A stretch of DNA of 64,000 bases from NCBI RefSeq assembly GCF_019969725.1, contig NZ_JAHXYW010000008.1, positions 186,001-250,000 of the forward strand. Direction: 5' to 3'. How positions within the stretch are numbered: position 1 is the first letter of the stretch; the number at the start of each line of letters is the position of its first letter. The notes below the pieces were generated by a model. It was not told the origin of the DNA. It saw only the letters and a list, made by a program, of their open reading frames with translations, and did no database searches. Position numbers and translations under genes: made by a program. Origin of the DNA: Neobacillus bataviensis. Lineage in GTDB: Bacteria; Bacillota; Bacilli; Bacillales_B; DSM-18226. Positions 15,968-24,388 of the stretch are shown here, piece after piece.

Positions 15968-16388
15968 TCCCATTAATAACGTTCTGTAAGCCATGTTCTG
16001 TACCAAAGTACTTCAAACGACCGTTATGTCTCGTACTGAGGTGGTAATCATCTATCTACAGATTCGGATGAATCTGTCCTTCTCCTTGTTCAGTTCCTCA
16101 GAGAAAGTGCCCCTACCATTATTTGGGTTTCTCGCTCGTGGGGTTTACCCGTTCCACCCTTTCCATTTCTAGAAAGGCATCGTCACTGTGGCACTTTTAA
16201 AGGTACTCATACCATATCCAATTGGACTTAGGTATTTTTCCGGCCGTCAACAAGGCGTTACGCCCTGCTGCCCTAGCTTATGATTTCGCTAGGCACGAAC
16301 ACTACGGACATCTCAGCCCGTGCGAGCATGGACTTTCCTCTACAAGTTGCAATAGCTCCTTGCAGCGATTACCCGAACGTCATTAATG
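15968..16388 (-). ncRNA. rnpB: RNase P RNA, Bacillus (class B) type
   Basis: The transcript reads GTTCGGGTAATCGCTGC near its 5' end, then GAGGAAAGTCCATGCTCGCAC, AGTGCCACAGTGACG, GAGCGAGAAACCCAAA and ACAGAACATGGCTTACAG close to the 3' end. These are the conserved blocks of B. subtilis RNase P RNA. P1 can form between ATTAATGACGTTC at the 5' end and GAACGTTATTAAT at the 3' end, which sets both ends to within a few bases. It is the catalytic subunit that matures tRNA 5' ends. Its size of about 420 nt is slightly above the B. subtilis RNA. Confidence 0.95.
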
Positions 16389-16460
16389 ATGACATTTCTT
16401 ATTATATGTATTTCATGGTGTTTATTCAATGGTTTTTATTAGGAAATGTCATAAAATCTG

Positions 16461-16763
16461 TTAATCGTAAAGTTTGTTGCCAAAAACATGCTTTTCAAGA
16501 TTGGACAGACGTTTTAGAATATCAAAATTGGTTGTTCCTGCCGGTTGGGCAACAGGCTGTCTTTTAGATGTATCCTCAAGCTGTTTGCGCAAACGCAAAT
16601 TCTCTTGTTGAAGATCTTCAATTTCCTGATGAAACGTTGCATAATCCTTAATAATTAAATCTAAAAATTTATCAACATCTTCTTGTTTGTAACCACGTAC
16701 TCCAGTCTTAAACTCTTTTTCTAAAATATCCTTAGCTGTTAATTTCACTTTATCTGACAGCAT
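16461..16763 (-). CDS. gpsB: Cell-cycle protein GpsB (DivIVA-like)
   Basis: This 100-residue protein has an N-terminal DivIVA-type membrane-binding segment ([28 protein letters not shown]), a coiled coil (about residues 35-65) and a short C-terminal helix ([16 protein letters not shown]) for oligomerisation. GpsB shuttles between division septum and side wall and regulates class A penicillin-binding proteins, in B. subtilis PBP1, whose gene ponA lies in this same window. It lies between ypsA and rnpB as in B. subtilis. The assignment is secure from length and motif. Confidence 0.95.
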   Translation of the reverse strand: MLSDKVKLTAKDILEKEFKTGVRGYKQEDVDKFLDLIIKDYATFHQEIEDLQQENLRLRKQLEDTSKRQPVAQPAGTTNFDILKRLSNLEKHVFGNKLYD

Positions 16764-16829
16764 TCAAATCACCTCAAGTTTAGCCAATCATTACCTATTA
16801 TTTTTTCAAAAATTAGTGTTTTTGTCAAT

Positions 16830-17393
16830 CTATTCATAATCCGTTCGCTTTAATTGCTCTTCCTCCACAATCATCTGCAAATCATAAAAGGTAATCAGGT
16901 TAATTGAATACAAATGATTATTTTGATATTGCTGCGCTAATTCATATAAATATTTGGGACTTCCTTCCTTTTCATGATCGTAAAGGAGAAGCATACCATC
17001 GCTTTTTTGAATAAAAAATTGATTCTTTAAACGGTATTGCCATGGTTTTTCATAGCCTTTTTTTGTAACCGAATCAATAAAATCAGCTTGAGCGAGTATA
17101 GATTCATACCATTCCTTATTAGTTTCATTCCAGGATACTTGTTGGTCCAAAAATGGTGTTATGACTGCAAGCTTTAATTCAGGAAATTCTGATTGCATTT
17201 CAAACACAACTTCGGCTGCCCACAATTCCACTCCAAGCTGGCCGCTAATGAGCACCCATTCTAGCCCTTCTTCTGCCATTGGCATTAAGACCTTTTTAAT
17301 GGCCGCTTTTATATAGAAAACTGACGGATGGTCATTTTTAAAAATACCTAATTCAAAGGGCTTATAACCTGAAATTGCCAATACTTTATTCAA
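16830..17393 (-). CDS. ypsA: YpsA, SLOG-superfamily protein (DUF1273)
   Basis: This 187-residue protein has the YpsA signature: [14 protein letters not shown] at the N-terminus and a nucleotide-binding-like [21 protein letters not shown]. It belongs to the SLOG Rossmann-like superfamily. In B. subtilis and Staphylococcus aureus YpsA affects cell division, and its gene sits beside gpsB, as here. The frame opens with an ATG at 17408, but AGGAG lies inside those codons and points to TTG at 17393 (spacing about eight), giving [12 protein letters not shown], which matches the usual length. The start is therefore a non-ATG codon. Confidence 0.88.
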   Translation of the reverse strand: MNKVLAISGYKPFELGIFKNDHPSVFYIKAAIKKVLMPMAEEGLEWVLISGQLGVELWAAEVVFEMQSEFPELKLAVITPFLDQQVSWNETNKEWYESILAQADFIDSVTKKGYEKPWQYRLKNQFFIQKSDGMLLLYDHEKEGSPKYLYELAQQYQNNHLYSINLITFYDLQMIVEEEQLKRTDYE

Positions 17394-17464
17394 GGAAGTT
17401 CTCCTCATTAAAAAATTTAAAAATGGACAAACATTTTTTTAAACAAAGCATAACATATAGTAAA

Positions 17465-17496
17465 CAATAAAAAAAACAAGGGCTAAAAAGCCCCTG
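17465..17496 (-). terminator. Terminator of cotD
   Basis: GGGGCT-TTTT-AGCCC hairpin on the minus strand followed by TTGTTTTTTTTATT, just beyond the cotD stop. Confidence 0.85.
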
Positions 17497-17512
17497 TAAT
17501 TAGCAATGACCC

Positions 17513-17941
17513 CTAAGGTCTAGGTCCCATAAAAGGTCCTGGAGCGAACCCTGGACCTCCTGGTGCAAATCCTGGACCTCCTGGGCCAAATCCTGGACCT
17601 CCTGGGCCGAATCCTGGACCTCCTGGGCCGAATCCTGGACCAAATCCTGGACCTCCTGGTGCAAATCCTGGAGCACCTGCTCCCGGTACAACATTCGGTA
17701 ATGCATTCGATACTGGCATTACTGGTGCACATGGGTTGCAGCAATTAATATGTTGGTTACATACCTCTTCAGCACATGATGCAGTCTGCGGACAGTAATG
17801 TTTATGTTGGAACATATGATGATTTATAGTTGTAGTGTGTACTGGATGAATGTGCGGTACCACTGTAGTTGAGAACGTATGGTTCACAAAGTTCTGAGTC
17901 GGATGAATGACTGGCGGTGTAAAATTAGTTCCTAAATACAT
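17513..17941 (-). CDS. cotD: Inner spore coat protein CotD-like with a Gly-Pro-Phe repeat tail
   Basis: This 142-residue protein has an N-terminal half that matches CotD: PPVIHPTQNFVNHTF, VVPHIHPVHTTTINHHMFQHKHYCPQ, rich in histidine with several cysteines. The C-terminal half is a repeat of GGPGFGP/GGPGFAP units not found in the 75-residue B. subtilis CotD. AAGGGAG lies eight bases before the ATG at 17941; a TTG further upstream is not used. A sigma-K-like promoter precedes it (17978-18005). It should be incorporated into the inner coat late in sporulation. The repeat tail may form an extended, cross-linkable segment, but this is inference. Confidence 0.87.
   Translation of the reverse strand: MYLGTNFTPPVIHPTQNFVNHTFSTTVVPHIHPVHTTTINHHMFQHKHYCPQTASCAEEVCNQHINCCNPCAPVMPVSNALPNVVPGAGAPGFAPGGPGFGPGFGPGGPGFGPGGPGFGPGGPGFAPGGPGFAPGPFMGPRP
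17533..17676. repeat. 21-bp tandem repeats inside cotD
   Basis: Degenerate copies of a 21-base unit (plus-strand AATCCTGGACCTCCTGGGCCG) encode GGPGFGP. Neighbouring copies are almost identical, which makes the array prone to length variation by slippage. Confidence 0.85.
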
Positions 17942-17977
17942 TTCATAATCTCCCTTCAAATATTGTGTTTACATTAA

Positions 17978-18005
17978 CAGCCTATGTAAAAGGGATTACT
18001 CTTGT
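17978..18005 (-). promoter_or_regulatory. Sigma-K-type promoter of cotD
   Basis: On the minus strand an AC (18004-18005) is followed after 17 bases by CATAGGCTG (17978-17986). This fits the sigma-K pattern AC-N16/17-CATANNNTA except for the last base. It lies 37 bases upstream of the cotD start codon, and cotD of B. subtilis is sigma-K dependent. Confidence 0.6.
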
Positions 18006-18034
18006 ACTAAGGAAAATACCTATTTTTGCTAATC

Positions 18035-18130
18035 TTATAAAAACGAATAAAAGCTATCTTTTAAATTCGTAAAAACAAAGGCAGTTAAACAAACAACTAC
18101 AAAAAAGGCAAACAAAATTGCTTTATACAT
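18035..18130 (-). CDS. Small predicted membrane peptide (31 aa)
   Basis: An ATG preceded by GGAGTGG opens a 31-codon ORF. The peptide begins MYKAILFAFFVVVCLTAFVF, forming one hydrophobic helix, and ends in a short polar tail (TNLKDSFYSFL). It lies alone between cotD and mrfB on the minus strand, in a 370-base gap that otherwise holds only the cotD promoter. The good ribosome site and clean helix argue for a real gene. The family is not recognised; it could be a small spore membrane protein given the neighbour. No function is proposed. Confidence 0.5.
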   Translation of the reverse strand: MYKAILFAFFVVVCLTAFVFTNLKDSFYSFL

Positions 18131-18314
18131 ATTACCACTCCATATTGTTTCTATCGTGTTTTAACTCAACACAATTTAACATTTTACCCTTTTCAACTAT
18201 GATTAACAATATGGAAAAATGATTTTTTTAAAATAAATTTTTAAGATTTTGTGACAGCATATCGAAGCTTGACGAAAAGAGCAGAGTTATTACATTTTTT
18301 GACGAAAATTGCGC

Positions 18315-19580
18315 TTACCCAGGAAATTTTGCTAATTTTCGTTCTAACCGTTCACTTCTTTTTTTAAGCTGTTCATAGGAATACTCACCGGTTAATTTAG
18401 GAAGTTTGGAAGTTTGAGTAACGATTAAAATCGCTTCATGACAATAAAAAATAGCACTCTTATAATCTTTGACTTTATGCTCATAAATTTTAGCAAGCTC
18501 TAAGCAGGCCTCAAGCGTTAATTTTTCATCCTTGGAATCGACAACATCGGCAAACAATTTCCGAGCCATTTCCCAATTCTGGTCTTTTTTGTGCTGCAAA
18601 GCGAGAGCAAGTTTTGCTTGATACGAAGGGAAATCACTGCCCTCAACAAGCTTTTTTAATACCTTTTCCGCTTCCCTTTTCTCCCCTAAGCCCGCAAACC
18701 ATCGGCCAACTTCAAAGGACTCTGATCTCGTTTGCTTCTCGTCAATTCCGCAGATTTGAAAAGTTAGATGAGTATATAATGTGATCAATGACAAAATATC
18801 GATTTCATTATGTTTTAATATTCCCAGCATCCCCTCTGGCTGCTTACTTTCAACAAAATCGAAATAGATCATTGGAGCCAAAAATCCAGGGATATCATCT
18901 ACCCGTTCAACCCCTAGAATCTCTTTCTCCACGACAGCCAGCTTCATCTTTTCTATTTTGTGCTTCCATAGCCTTCTGGCTGCATGGAATAAATCAAAAT
19001 GTCCAAAAGCCGGAAGTTTCGGAACATGTTCTCTCACAAGAGTATGACGCGTCTTAACCTGCGGCCAATCGAAGGATTTTCCATTATACGTGACAAGCGT
19101 TTTATAATTCACTTTTTCTAAAAAACTTTGGTATAAAGGAACTTCCGCCCCTGGGTGCGGTAAAATATGTTGTCTTAAGATTAGTTCTTCCCCGACGAAA
19201 CTTGCATACCCTAATAGAAAAATAGTATTTCCGGTTCCTCCCCCTAGTCCAGTTGTTTCGGTATCAAAGAAGAATAAATCCTCAGGCTGATGGCCTTGTG
19301 CGGATAACGGATGATTAATTGGTCGCTTGTTCCATAGGGCCACTGCAGTCAGAAAGTCACGAAAATAATAAATCCCATGCTTCTCGGAAATCGGATATTT
19401 CACTTCCCTGATTAAGCAATAATCCTGATCCATATAATAAGGAAATATGTTTTCGCCCGCCCATTTTTCCCGGAATGGCACATCAATTGTAGGAACTATG
19501 GGCGGCTTTTCTATTTTTTCCGGCTGATTTCCGCTAGTAAGGTGCGGCTTTAGCCGATTTAATTTATTTTTTAATGACAT
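18315..19580 (-). CDS. mrfB: MrfB (YprB): exonuclease with TPR-like tail
   Basis: This 421-residue protein has a DEDD-type 3'-5' exonuclease domain: FFDTETTGLGGG (first Asp-Glu, near residue 110), LVTYNGKSFDWPQ (Exo II-like) and HNEIDILSLITL (Exo III-like). The C-terminal 150 residues form TPR-like helices (ALQHKKDQNWEMARKLFADV, EACLELAKIYEH). In B. subtilis MrfA and MrfB form a mitomycin-specific DNA repair pathway independent of UvrABC. AAGGAAG lies seven bases before the ATG at 19580; the GTG two codons earlier is too close. It begins two bases after the mrfA stop, so the pair is co-translated. Confidence 0.92.
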   Translation of the reverse strand: MSLKNKLNRLKPHLTSGNQPEKIEKPPIVPTIDVPFREKWAGENIFPYYMDQDYCLIREVKYPISEKHGIYYFRDFLTAVALWNKRPINHPLSAQGHQPEDLFFFDTETTGLGGGTGNTIFLLGYASFVGEELILRQHILPHPGAEVPLYQSFLEKVNYKTLVTYNGKSFDWPQVKTRHTLVREHVPKLPAFGHFDLFHAARRLWKHKIEKMKLAVVEKEILGVERVDDIPGFLAPMIYFDFVESKQPEGMLGILKHNEIDILSLITLYTHLTFQICGIDEKQTRSESFEVGRWFAGLGEKREAEKVLKKLVEGSDFPSYQAKLALALQHKKDQNWEMARKLFADVVDSKDEKLTLEACLELAKIYEHKVKDYKSAIFYCHEAILIVTQTSKLPKLTGEYSYEQLKKRSERLERKLAKFPG

Positions 19581-19582
19581 TG

Positions 19583-21874
19583 TCACACTTCCTTGTCACT
19601 AATAGAAGACTGCAAAAAAGAATCAATAATTTTTAAGGCGTCCTTTTTGGCGGATTCACTAACGGTTTCTGTGCCAATACATGACGGACAACCGGATTCA
19701 CATTGACACCGATTAATCATCTTTTTTGTTTCTGCAAAAACCGCTGCCATTCCGCTGTGGATTTTTTCACTTAAGCCTATCCCGCCTGGGTAGCGATCAT
19801 AAAAAAAGATGGTCGGCTTTTCATTATGGTCGGCCTTGACTTGCGGAACCACATGGATGTCCTGTGGATCGGACATAACAAATAAAGGAGCGATAGACCC
19901 AAGTGCATGGGCAGTTCCCACAAGCCCTTGCTCAAGTCTATCATAGCCCATTTCTGCTAAAGGTTTATTTAATGATATCCAGGCTGCATTCGTATGAAGT
20001 TCCTCCTCAGGGAGGTGAATGGGACCAGAGCCAATATTTTCGTGGGTTTCAAACTTGATTTTCTTAAAAATCGTCGCCATTGCCCTGACACTGACATCGC
20101 CATAACCAATTTCAGCATTATCCATTGTTTTAAGTTTATCTACCTCTAAGACCTTTAATTGAACAGCTAAATTTGCATCGGTAAAATAATCTACGTCTAC
20201 TTCTCTCACAAACGCCTTTTTCTCTTCCCAATCCAATTTTTCAACCTGGAATTGGGTCCCTTGGTGTAAATATATAGCTTCATCATGTAGTAAGGTCATC
20301 GCGGAGAAACGGTCCATTTCACCAATAACCTTTACATTCGCCACGTCAGATTGATCGACGATGATTACATTTTCCTGCGAAGCCGAACGCAAGCTAATAT
20401 TATGGGCTGGGAACGAATCATTCATCCAATACCATTTGTCGCCATTTCGATAAAGAACGCGTTCTTCTGACAAATACTCCAGTAATTCCTCTGTACCAAC
20501 ACTGCCAAACTGCTCATCCGCTTTAAACGGAAGCTCATAGGCCGCACATTTCATATGATCGATTAAAATGATCAAATTATCGGGATTGATTCTTGCCGTT
20601 TCTGGACTCTTATTAAAGAAATAGTCTGGGTTCTGGATGATAAACTGATCCAATGGACTTGAGCTGGCTACCATTATTACTAGGGCCTCACCATGCCGTC
20701 TTCCCGCTCTGCCTGCCTGCTGCCATGCACTTGATATTGTGCCTGGATAGCCAGTCATAATACAAACCTGAAGTTGTCCGATATCAACTCCTAATTCAAG
20801 TGCATTTGTGCTAACAACACCGTAAATTTCACCTGAGCGAAGACCTTTTTCAATCCTTCTTCTTTCTGTAGGCAGATAGCCGCCTCGATAGCCCATGATT
20901 GATTTGGGGCCTAATTGATTTTTCACTAATTCTTGCAAGTAGGTCAGAATAATTTCCACCCTAACCCTGCTTCTTGCGAAAACTATTGTCTGAATTTTAT
21001 TTTTTAACAGTTGACCAGCTAGTTTTCGAACTTCAAGTGTTGCACTTCTTCTTATATTTAAGGGCTTGTTCACAATTGGCGGATTATAAAAGAGAAAATG
21101 CTTTCTGCCGCTTGGAGCTCCATTATTATCGATTAAGTGCATTATTTCTTCTGTTAATTTTTCCGCAAGCTCAAGTGGATTGGCAATCGTTGCGGATGTA
21201 CAAATAAATATTGGATTACTTCCGTAATAACGGCAAATCCGTTTTAATCTTCGAATGACATTGGCTACATGGCTGCCGAACACGCCCCGATAGGTATGGA
21301 GTTCATCAATCACGACAAATTTAAGATTTTCGAACAAAGACACCCATTTCGTATGGTGCGGCAAGATGGCCGAATGAAGCATATCAGGATTTGTAATAAC
21401 GACATGCCCAGCTTGTCTTACCCTTTGACGAATATTTGCTGGTGTATCACCATCATACGTATAGCTGTTGATGTCAACACCTGCCGCTTGAATAATTTCA
21501 TTGATTTCACTTTTTTGATCCTGTGCGAGTGCTTTTGTAGGGAACATATATAAGGCCCTTGCATTTGGATTTGAAAGAATCGTTTGCAACACTGGAAGAT
21601 TATAGCAAAGTGTTTTTCCTGATGCAGTCGGTGTAACGGCTACGATACTGTTACCTTCCATAATCTTTTCATAGGCGGCTTTTTGATGTGTATAAAGCTT
21701 CTCAATCCCTTTACTTTGAAGCGATTGTATTAAAAAAGGGTGTAAATCTTGGGGAAGTGAAACTGTTTGGGCAGGCTTTTCATCAAGGGTATGCCATTTG
21801 ACAATATTCTCTTTAAAGTCATCATTTATTTTTAATTCTGATAGAATATCTTGCAGGCTTTTTTTCAACATCAT
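19583..21874 (-). CDS. mrfA: MrfA (YprA): DEXH helicase of mitomycin repair
   Basis: This protein of about 763 residues is a superfamily 2 helicase. Walker A appears as TPTASGKTLCYNLP and motif II as VVIDELHTYRG. Motif VI-like QAGRAGRRHGEA is present, and the C-terminal domain carries four clustered cysteines in CQCESGCPSCIGTE, the zinc site required for B. subtilis MrfA function. It translocates 3' to 5' and works with the exonuclease MrfB. GAGGTG precedes the ATG at 21874; a GTG three codons earlier also exists. It is divergent from the CRP-like gene at 22046. Length matches the family. Confidence 0.93.
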   Translation of the reverse strand: MMLKKSLQDILSELKINDDFKENIVKWHTLDEKPAQTVSLPQDLHPFLIQSLQSKGIEKLYTHQKAAYEKIMEGNSIVAVTPTASGKTLCYNLPVLQTILSNPNARALYMFPTKALAQDQKSEINEIIQAAGVDINSYTYDGDTPANIRQRVRQAGHVVITNPDMLHSAILPHHTKWVSLFENLKFVVIDELHTYRGVFGSHVANVIRRLKRICRYYGSNPIFICTSATIANPLELAEKLTEEIMHLIDNNGAPSGRKHFLFYNPPIVNKPLNIRRSATLEVRKLAGQLLKNKIQTIVFARSRVRVEIILTYLQELVKNQLGPKSIMGYRGGYLPTERRRIEKGLRSGEIYGVVSTNALELGVDIGQLQVCIMTGYPGTISSAWQQAGRAGRRHGEALVIMVASSSPLDQFIIQNPDYFFNKSPETARINPDNLIILIDHMKCAAYELPFKADEQFGSVGTEELLEYLSEERVLYRNGDKWYWMNDSFPAHNISLRSASQENVIIVDQSDVANVKVIGEMDRFSAMTLLHDEAIYLHQGTQFQVEKLDWEEKKAFVREVDVDYFTDANLAVQLKVLEVDKLKTMDNAEIGYGDVSVRAMATIFKKIKFETHENIGSGPIHLPEEELHTNAAWISLNKPLAEMGYDRLEQGLVGTAHALGSIAPLFVMSDPQDIHVVPQVKADHNEKPTIFFYDRYPGGIGLSEKIHSGMAAVFAETKKMINRCQCESGCPSCIGTETVSESAKKDALKIIDSFLQSSISDKEV

Positions 21875-22045
21875 GACTCTCACCTCATTACTTCTATTTT
21901 AGCGAATAAACGTTCGCTGCAAAAGATTATATACAAAATTTTTTCTATTTCCTGCATTGATATTTTTACCTTTTATAGAAAGAGATTACTTTGAACCCTT
22001 AATTTGATACAATAATAGTAATTGAATTTATTTGAAGGTGATCAA

Positions 22046-22744
22046 ATGAAAATAGATGAAATAAAACGAGTCCTATCTGATTTTTCTCTTTTTCGTGAGT
22101 TAAATGATTTCGAATTAAGCAAAATTACCGATATTGCCAACGCCAGAGAGTGGAAAAAGCAAAGCCATGTTTTTCTTCAGGGTGACCCGCTAGAAAATGT
22201 TTATTTTATTAATGATGGAAAAATCAAAATTTACAAAAGTGATATCAATGGTAAGGAACAAATAGTTACCATCGCGAAAAAGGGCGAAATGTTTCCCCAT
22301 GTTGGTTTTTTTAGAAAAGGGGATTATCCTGCCTATGCCGAGGTTCTTGAGCCATCGACCCTTATTGCAGTCCCCATATCAAAATTTGAATCCGTTTTGA
22401 TTGAAAATCCGGAACTTTGCATTAAGGTCTTTAAAGTCCTAGGTGAAAAGATTGTTGACCTGCAAAATCGTCTTGAGGAGCAAATTCTTAACAATACATA
22501 TGAACAAATTGTCAAACTGTTAATTCGGCTTGCCCAGAAGCATGGAAAGGAACTGGAGGATGGAACAATCCTGCTAAGGTCCGAATTCACGAATAAAGAT
22601 CTTGCCAATATGATTGGGACAACAAGAGAAACCATTAGCCGGACACTGACCAAAATGAAAAAGGACGAATTAATTGAAGTGGACGAAGACGGAAATATGA
22701 TTGTAGACATCGAAATTCTCATGGAAGAAATTAACATAATCTAA
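22046..22744 (+). CDS. CRP/FNR-family transcriptional regulator (paralogue 2)
   Basis: This 232-residue regulator is clearly a paralogue of the one at 9927-10619: both share NNTYEQI or HNTYEQI, FKVLGEKIVDLQ, the GEMFPH block and LANMIGTxRETxSR. The N-terminal barrel contains FLQGDPLENVYFINDGKIKIYK, and the recognition helix reads GTTRETISRTL. As in the first copy, no N-terminal cysteine cluster is present. GAAGGTG lies five to six bases before the ATG at 22046, and the TTG start further upstream is rejected. It is monocistronic with its own terminator. It probably recognises a TGTGA-type site, but its signal is unknown. Confidence 0.9.
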   Translation: MKIDEIKRVLSDFSLFRELNDFELSKITDIANAREWKKQSHVFLQGDPLENVYFINDGKIKIYKSDINGKEQIVTIAKKGEMFPHVGFFRKGDYPAYAEVLEPSTLIAVPISKFESVLIENPELCIKVFKVLGEKIVDLQNRLEEQILNNTYEQIVKLLIRLAQKHGKELEDGTILLRSEFTNKDLANMIGTTRETISRTLTKMKKDELIEVDEDGNMIVDIEILMEEINII

Positions 22745-22749
22745 AAAAA

Positions 22750-22786
22750 GCCCGCAGCAAAAATAAAACGCTGCGGCGTTTTATTT
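22750..22786 (+). terminator. Terminator of CRP paralogue 2
   Basis: CCGCAGC (22752-22758) pairs with GCTGCGG (22770-22776), followed by CGTTTTATTTT. Confidence 0.85.
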
Positions 22787-22809
22787 TAACCGCACCCACC
22801 CAGGCTCAA

Positions 22810-22831
22810 TTTCATATGATATCATGTGAAA
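22810..22831 (+). promoter_or_regulatory. Palindrome / possible sporulation promoter upstream of the Hsp20 gene
   Basis: A 22-base imperfect palindrome is centred on ATGATATCAT, flanked by TTTCAT and GTGAAA. It contains CATATGATA (22813-22821), which fits the sigma-K/sigma-E -10 pattern CATANNNTA. It may be an operator, a sporulation promoter or both. It lies 23 bases before the gene. Confidence 0.35.
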
Positions 22832-22853
22832 TTTCGAAAGTGAGGGTATCAAA

Positions 22854-23339
22854 ATGTCATCAAAGCTTCCGAGTGATAAAAATAATAACTCCAAAAAGCC
22901 CGTACCTGAACCTTTTCGTGAATTAGTGAAATCAATGAACGACTTATTCACTGAAAAACCGATTAGGGGGTTTTTACAATCTATCGATGAGTTTTTTAAA
23001 CATCCATTTCCTCCAACGGCAGGCTTTCATGTTGAAACATTAGAAACCGACAGTGAATATATTATCACTGCTGAACTTCCTGGTGTAAAAAGAGATCAGA
23101 TTCATTTAAATATGAGGGAAAACTATATAACTATCTCTGTGGAAAATAATCAGATTGAAACCCAGGAAGATGATCTTAACCAAATTTATTCACGGAAAAT
23201 GTTTAGGCAGCAATCTTCAAGAACGGTTTCCCTTCCCCAGACTATCAATGAAAAAAAAGTAAAAGCATCGTATCGAGATGGTTTATTACAAATTCGAATT
23301 CCACAAGAAAAAGGCAAGGTCATTGAGATTGAAGATTAA
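22854..23339 (+). CDS. Small heat-shock protein (Hsp20/alpha-crystallin family)
   Basis: This 161-residue protein has a hydrophilic N-terminus and an alpha-crystallin domain from about residue 55 (GFHVETLETDSEYIITAELPGVKRDQIHLNM) to the end (KVKASYRDGLLQIRIPQEKG), with the signature AELPGV and DGLLxIxIP. A C-terminal I-x-I/V motif appears as VIEIED. It should act as an ATP-independent holdase. AGGG precedes the ATG. Sporulation genes lie nearby, and Bacillus CotP is a coat-associated Hsp20, so a coat role is possible; symbol left blank. It ends at a long hairpin terminator. Confidence 0.9.
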   Translation: MSSKLPSDKNNNSKKPVPEPFRELVKSMNDLFTEKPIRGFLQSIDEFFKHPFPPTAGFHVETLETDSEYIITAELPGVKRDQIHLNMRENYITISVENNQIETQEDDLNQIYSRKMFRQQSSRTVSLPQTINEKKVKASYRDGLLQIRIPQEKGKVIEIED

Positions 23340-23346
23340 ATTAACA

Positions 23347-23393
23347 GCGTAATAAAAAGAGACGGCTTAAATTAAGCCGTCTCTTTTATTACG
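23347..23393. terminator. Long bidirectional terminator between hsp20 and yppG
   Basis: A hairpin of about 23 paired bases (GCGTAATAAAA-AGAGACGGC with its complement, one bulged A) covers 23347-23393 and includes the yppG stop codon. T-rich flanks on both strands support use by both convergent genes. Confidence 0.9.
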
Positions 23394-23952
23394 CTTTAAA
23401 AATTCCTCCAAATCCTTTGACTAGCGAGGAAACTTGGTTGACTGCATTCATCATTTGACCTGCTGTATTCACCATCTTATTAAAATCAACGGATCCATCC
23501 TGCGATTTAAAGGAATTCATAAAGGATTGCATTCCGCCAGGTTGTTTAGGTATGACATTTTGTTTTGGATAGGGGTTCATCATAGGATACCCATTCATGG
23601 CTTGAAATTGGTTGGGTTGGTATTGGTGATACATTTCTTCCTGTGGCTGCAATGGATTCTGGAACAAGAATTGTGAGTCTTTTTGTGAATTATTTTGGTT
23701 CGGATATGGGATATTTTGTGGGGCGAATCCAGGTTGATAGTTTTGGGCCATTTGCTGAAAAACTTGCGGGTTATAAGGATTTTGTTGTGGATATCCGTTC
23801 CAATTATAATTTCCAGGTGGAGTCTGATATAGAAATGGTTGAGTACGAGCAATATATGGCTGATTCCATTGCTGACCAATCGGGCTCTGGTGCATCATTT
23901 GCCCCGAATATCCATTATGAAAGTATTGGTTTGGCCGCCTTTTACCAAACAT
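23389..23952 (-). CDS. yppG: YppG-like protein (Gln/Asn/Pro/Tyr-rich, possible coat protein)
   Basis: This 187-residue protein starts MFGKRRPNQYFHNGYSG and is dominated by Q, N, P, Y and M, then ends in a conserved helix (VDFNKMVNTAGQMMNAVNQVSSLVKGFGGIFKA) of the YppG family. It is longer than the 125-residue B. subtilis protein because of its repetitive middle. GGAGGAG lies about ten bases before the ATG at 23952; an earlier ATG overlaps that ribosome site. Composition resembles spore coat or surface proteins, but the role of YppG is not established. An antisense ORF over this gene is considered a shadow. Confidence 0.8.
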   Translation of the reverse strand: MFGKRRPNQYFHNGYSGQMMHQSPIGQQWNQPYIARTQPFLYQTPPGNYNWNGYPQQNPYNPQVFQQMAQNYQPGFAPQNIPYPNQNNSQKDSQFLFQNPLQPQEEMYHQYQPNQFQAMNGYPMMNPYPKQNVIPKQPGGMQSFMNSFKSQDGSVDFNKMVNTAGQMMNAVNQVSSLVKGFGGIFKA

Positions 23953-24140
23953 GGGCAAACATCTCCTCCGCATTTATCTCTCCTACAATTTATGAAGGAT
24001 ATGAGTGAAAGGTGATTAATTGGAAAGGGACAACCTATGTCAAAATCCCGTGAATTTTGTCTAAAGTTTAAATATTTTAAAAACTAAAAATCTCTTTTTT
24101 TCGTGATACGATATAAAAAATGGTGAAGGAGGAGCTTTAT

Positions 24141-24350
24141 ATGAACATTCGTGAATTAAAAAGCAGATTTATTCAAAGTCGGGATTACATCACAGATGAC
24201 GTTAATGCACTAATGGATTTTGCTAAGAAAGCCTATATTCATAACGAAATTAGCATTAAAGAATATCGCCTTCTTGTCCGCGAACTTGAAAGTCAAGGCG
24301 CGGTTATTCCTGAAATTGATAAGGAAAACTCCCTCATCGAACATTCCTAA
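24141..24350 (+). CDS. yppF: YppF family protein (69 aa)
   Basis: This 69-residue protein matches B. subtilis YppF: MNIRELKSRFIQSRDY, LMDFAKKAYIHNEISIKEYRLLVRELESQGA. It is a helical protein of unknown function found in Bacillus between yppE and yppG. GGAGGAG lies six bases before the ATG at 24141; the longer frame from 24120 is not used. It is read on the plus strand and is convergent with yppE across a shared terminator. No signal peptide or membrane helix is present. Confidence 0.88.
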   Translation: MNIRELKSRFIQSRDYITDDVNALMDFAKKAYIHNEISIKEYRLLVRELESQGAVIPEIDKENSLIEHS

Positions 24351-24360
24351 TCTATAATCT

Positions 24361-24388
24361 AAAGAGATGCAAAATGCATCTCTTTTCT
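24361..24388. terminator. Bidirectional terminator between yppF and yppE
   Basis: AAAGAGATGCA (24361-24371) pairs perfectly with TGCATCTCTTT (24375-24385). Confidence 0.9.

Noticed and set aside
16280..16567. 95-codon plus-strand ORF
   Set aside because: Spans rnpB and the antisense of gpsB; both real features explain the sequence.
17533..17676. Tandem array that could be mistaken for a CRISPR
   Set aside because: Units are contiguous 21-bp in-frame codons without spacers, inside cotD.
22333..22737. 134-codon minus-strand ORF over CRP paralogue 2
   Set aside because: Low-complexity serine-rich translation antisense to a clear regulator; a shadow frame.
23643..24008. 121-codon plus-strand ORF over yppG
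   Set aside because: Antisense to the repetitive Gln/Asn-rich gene; no ribosome site and no family match, so probably a compositional artefact.
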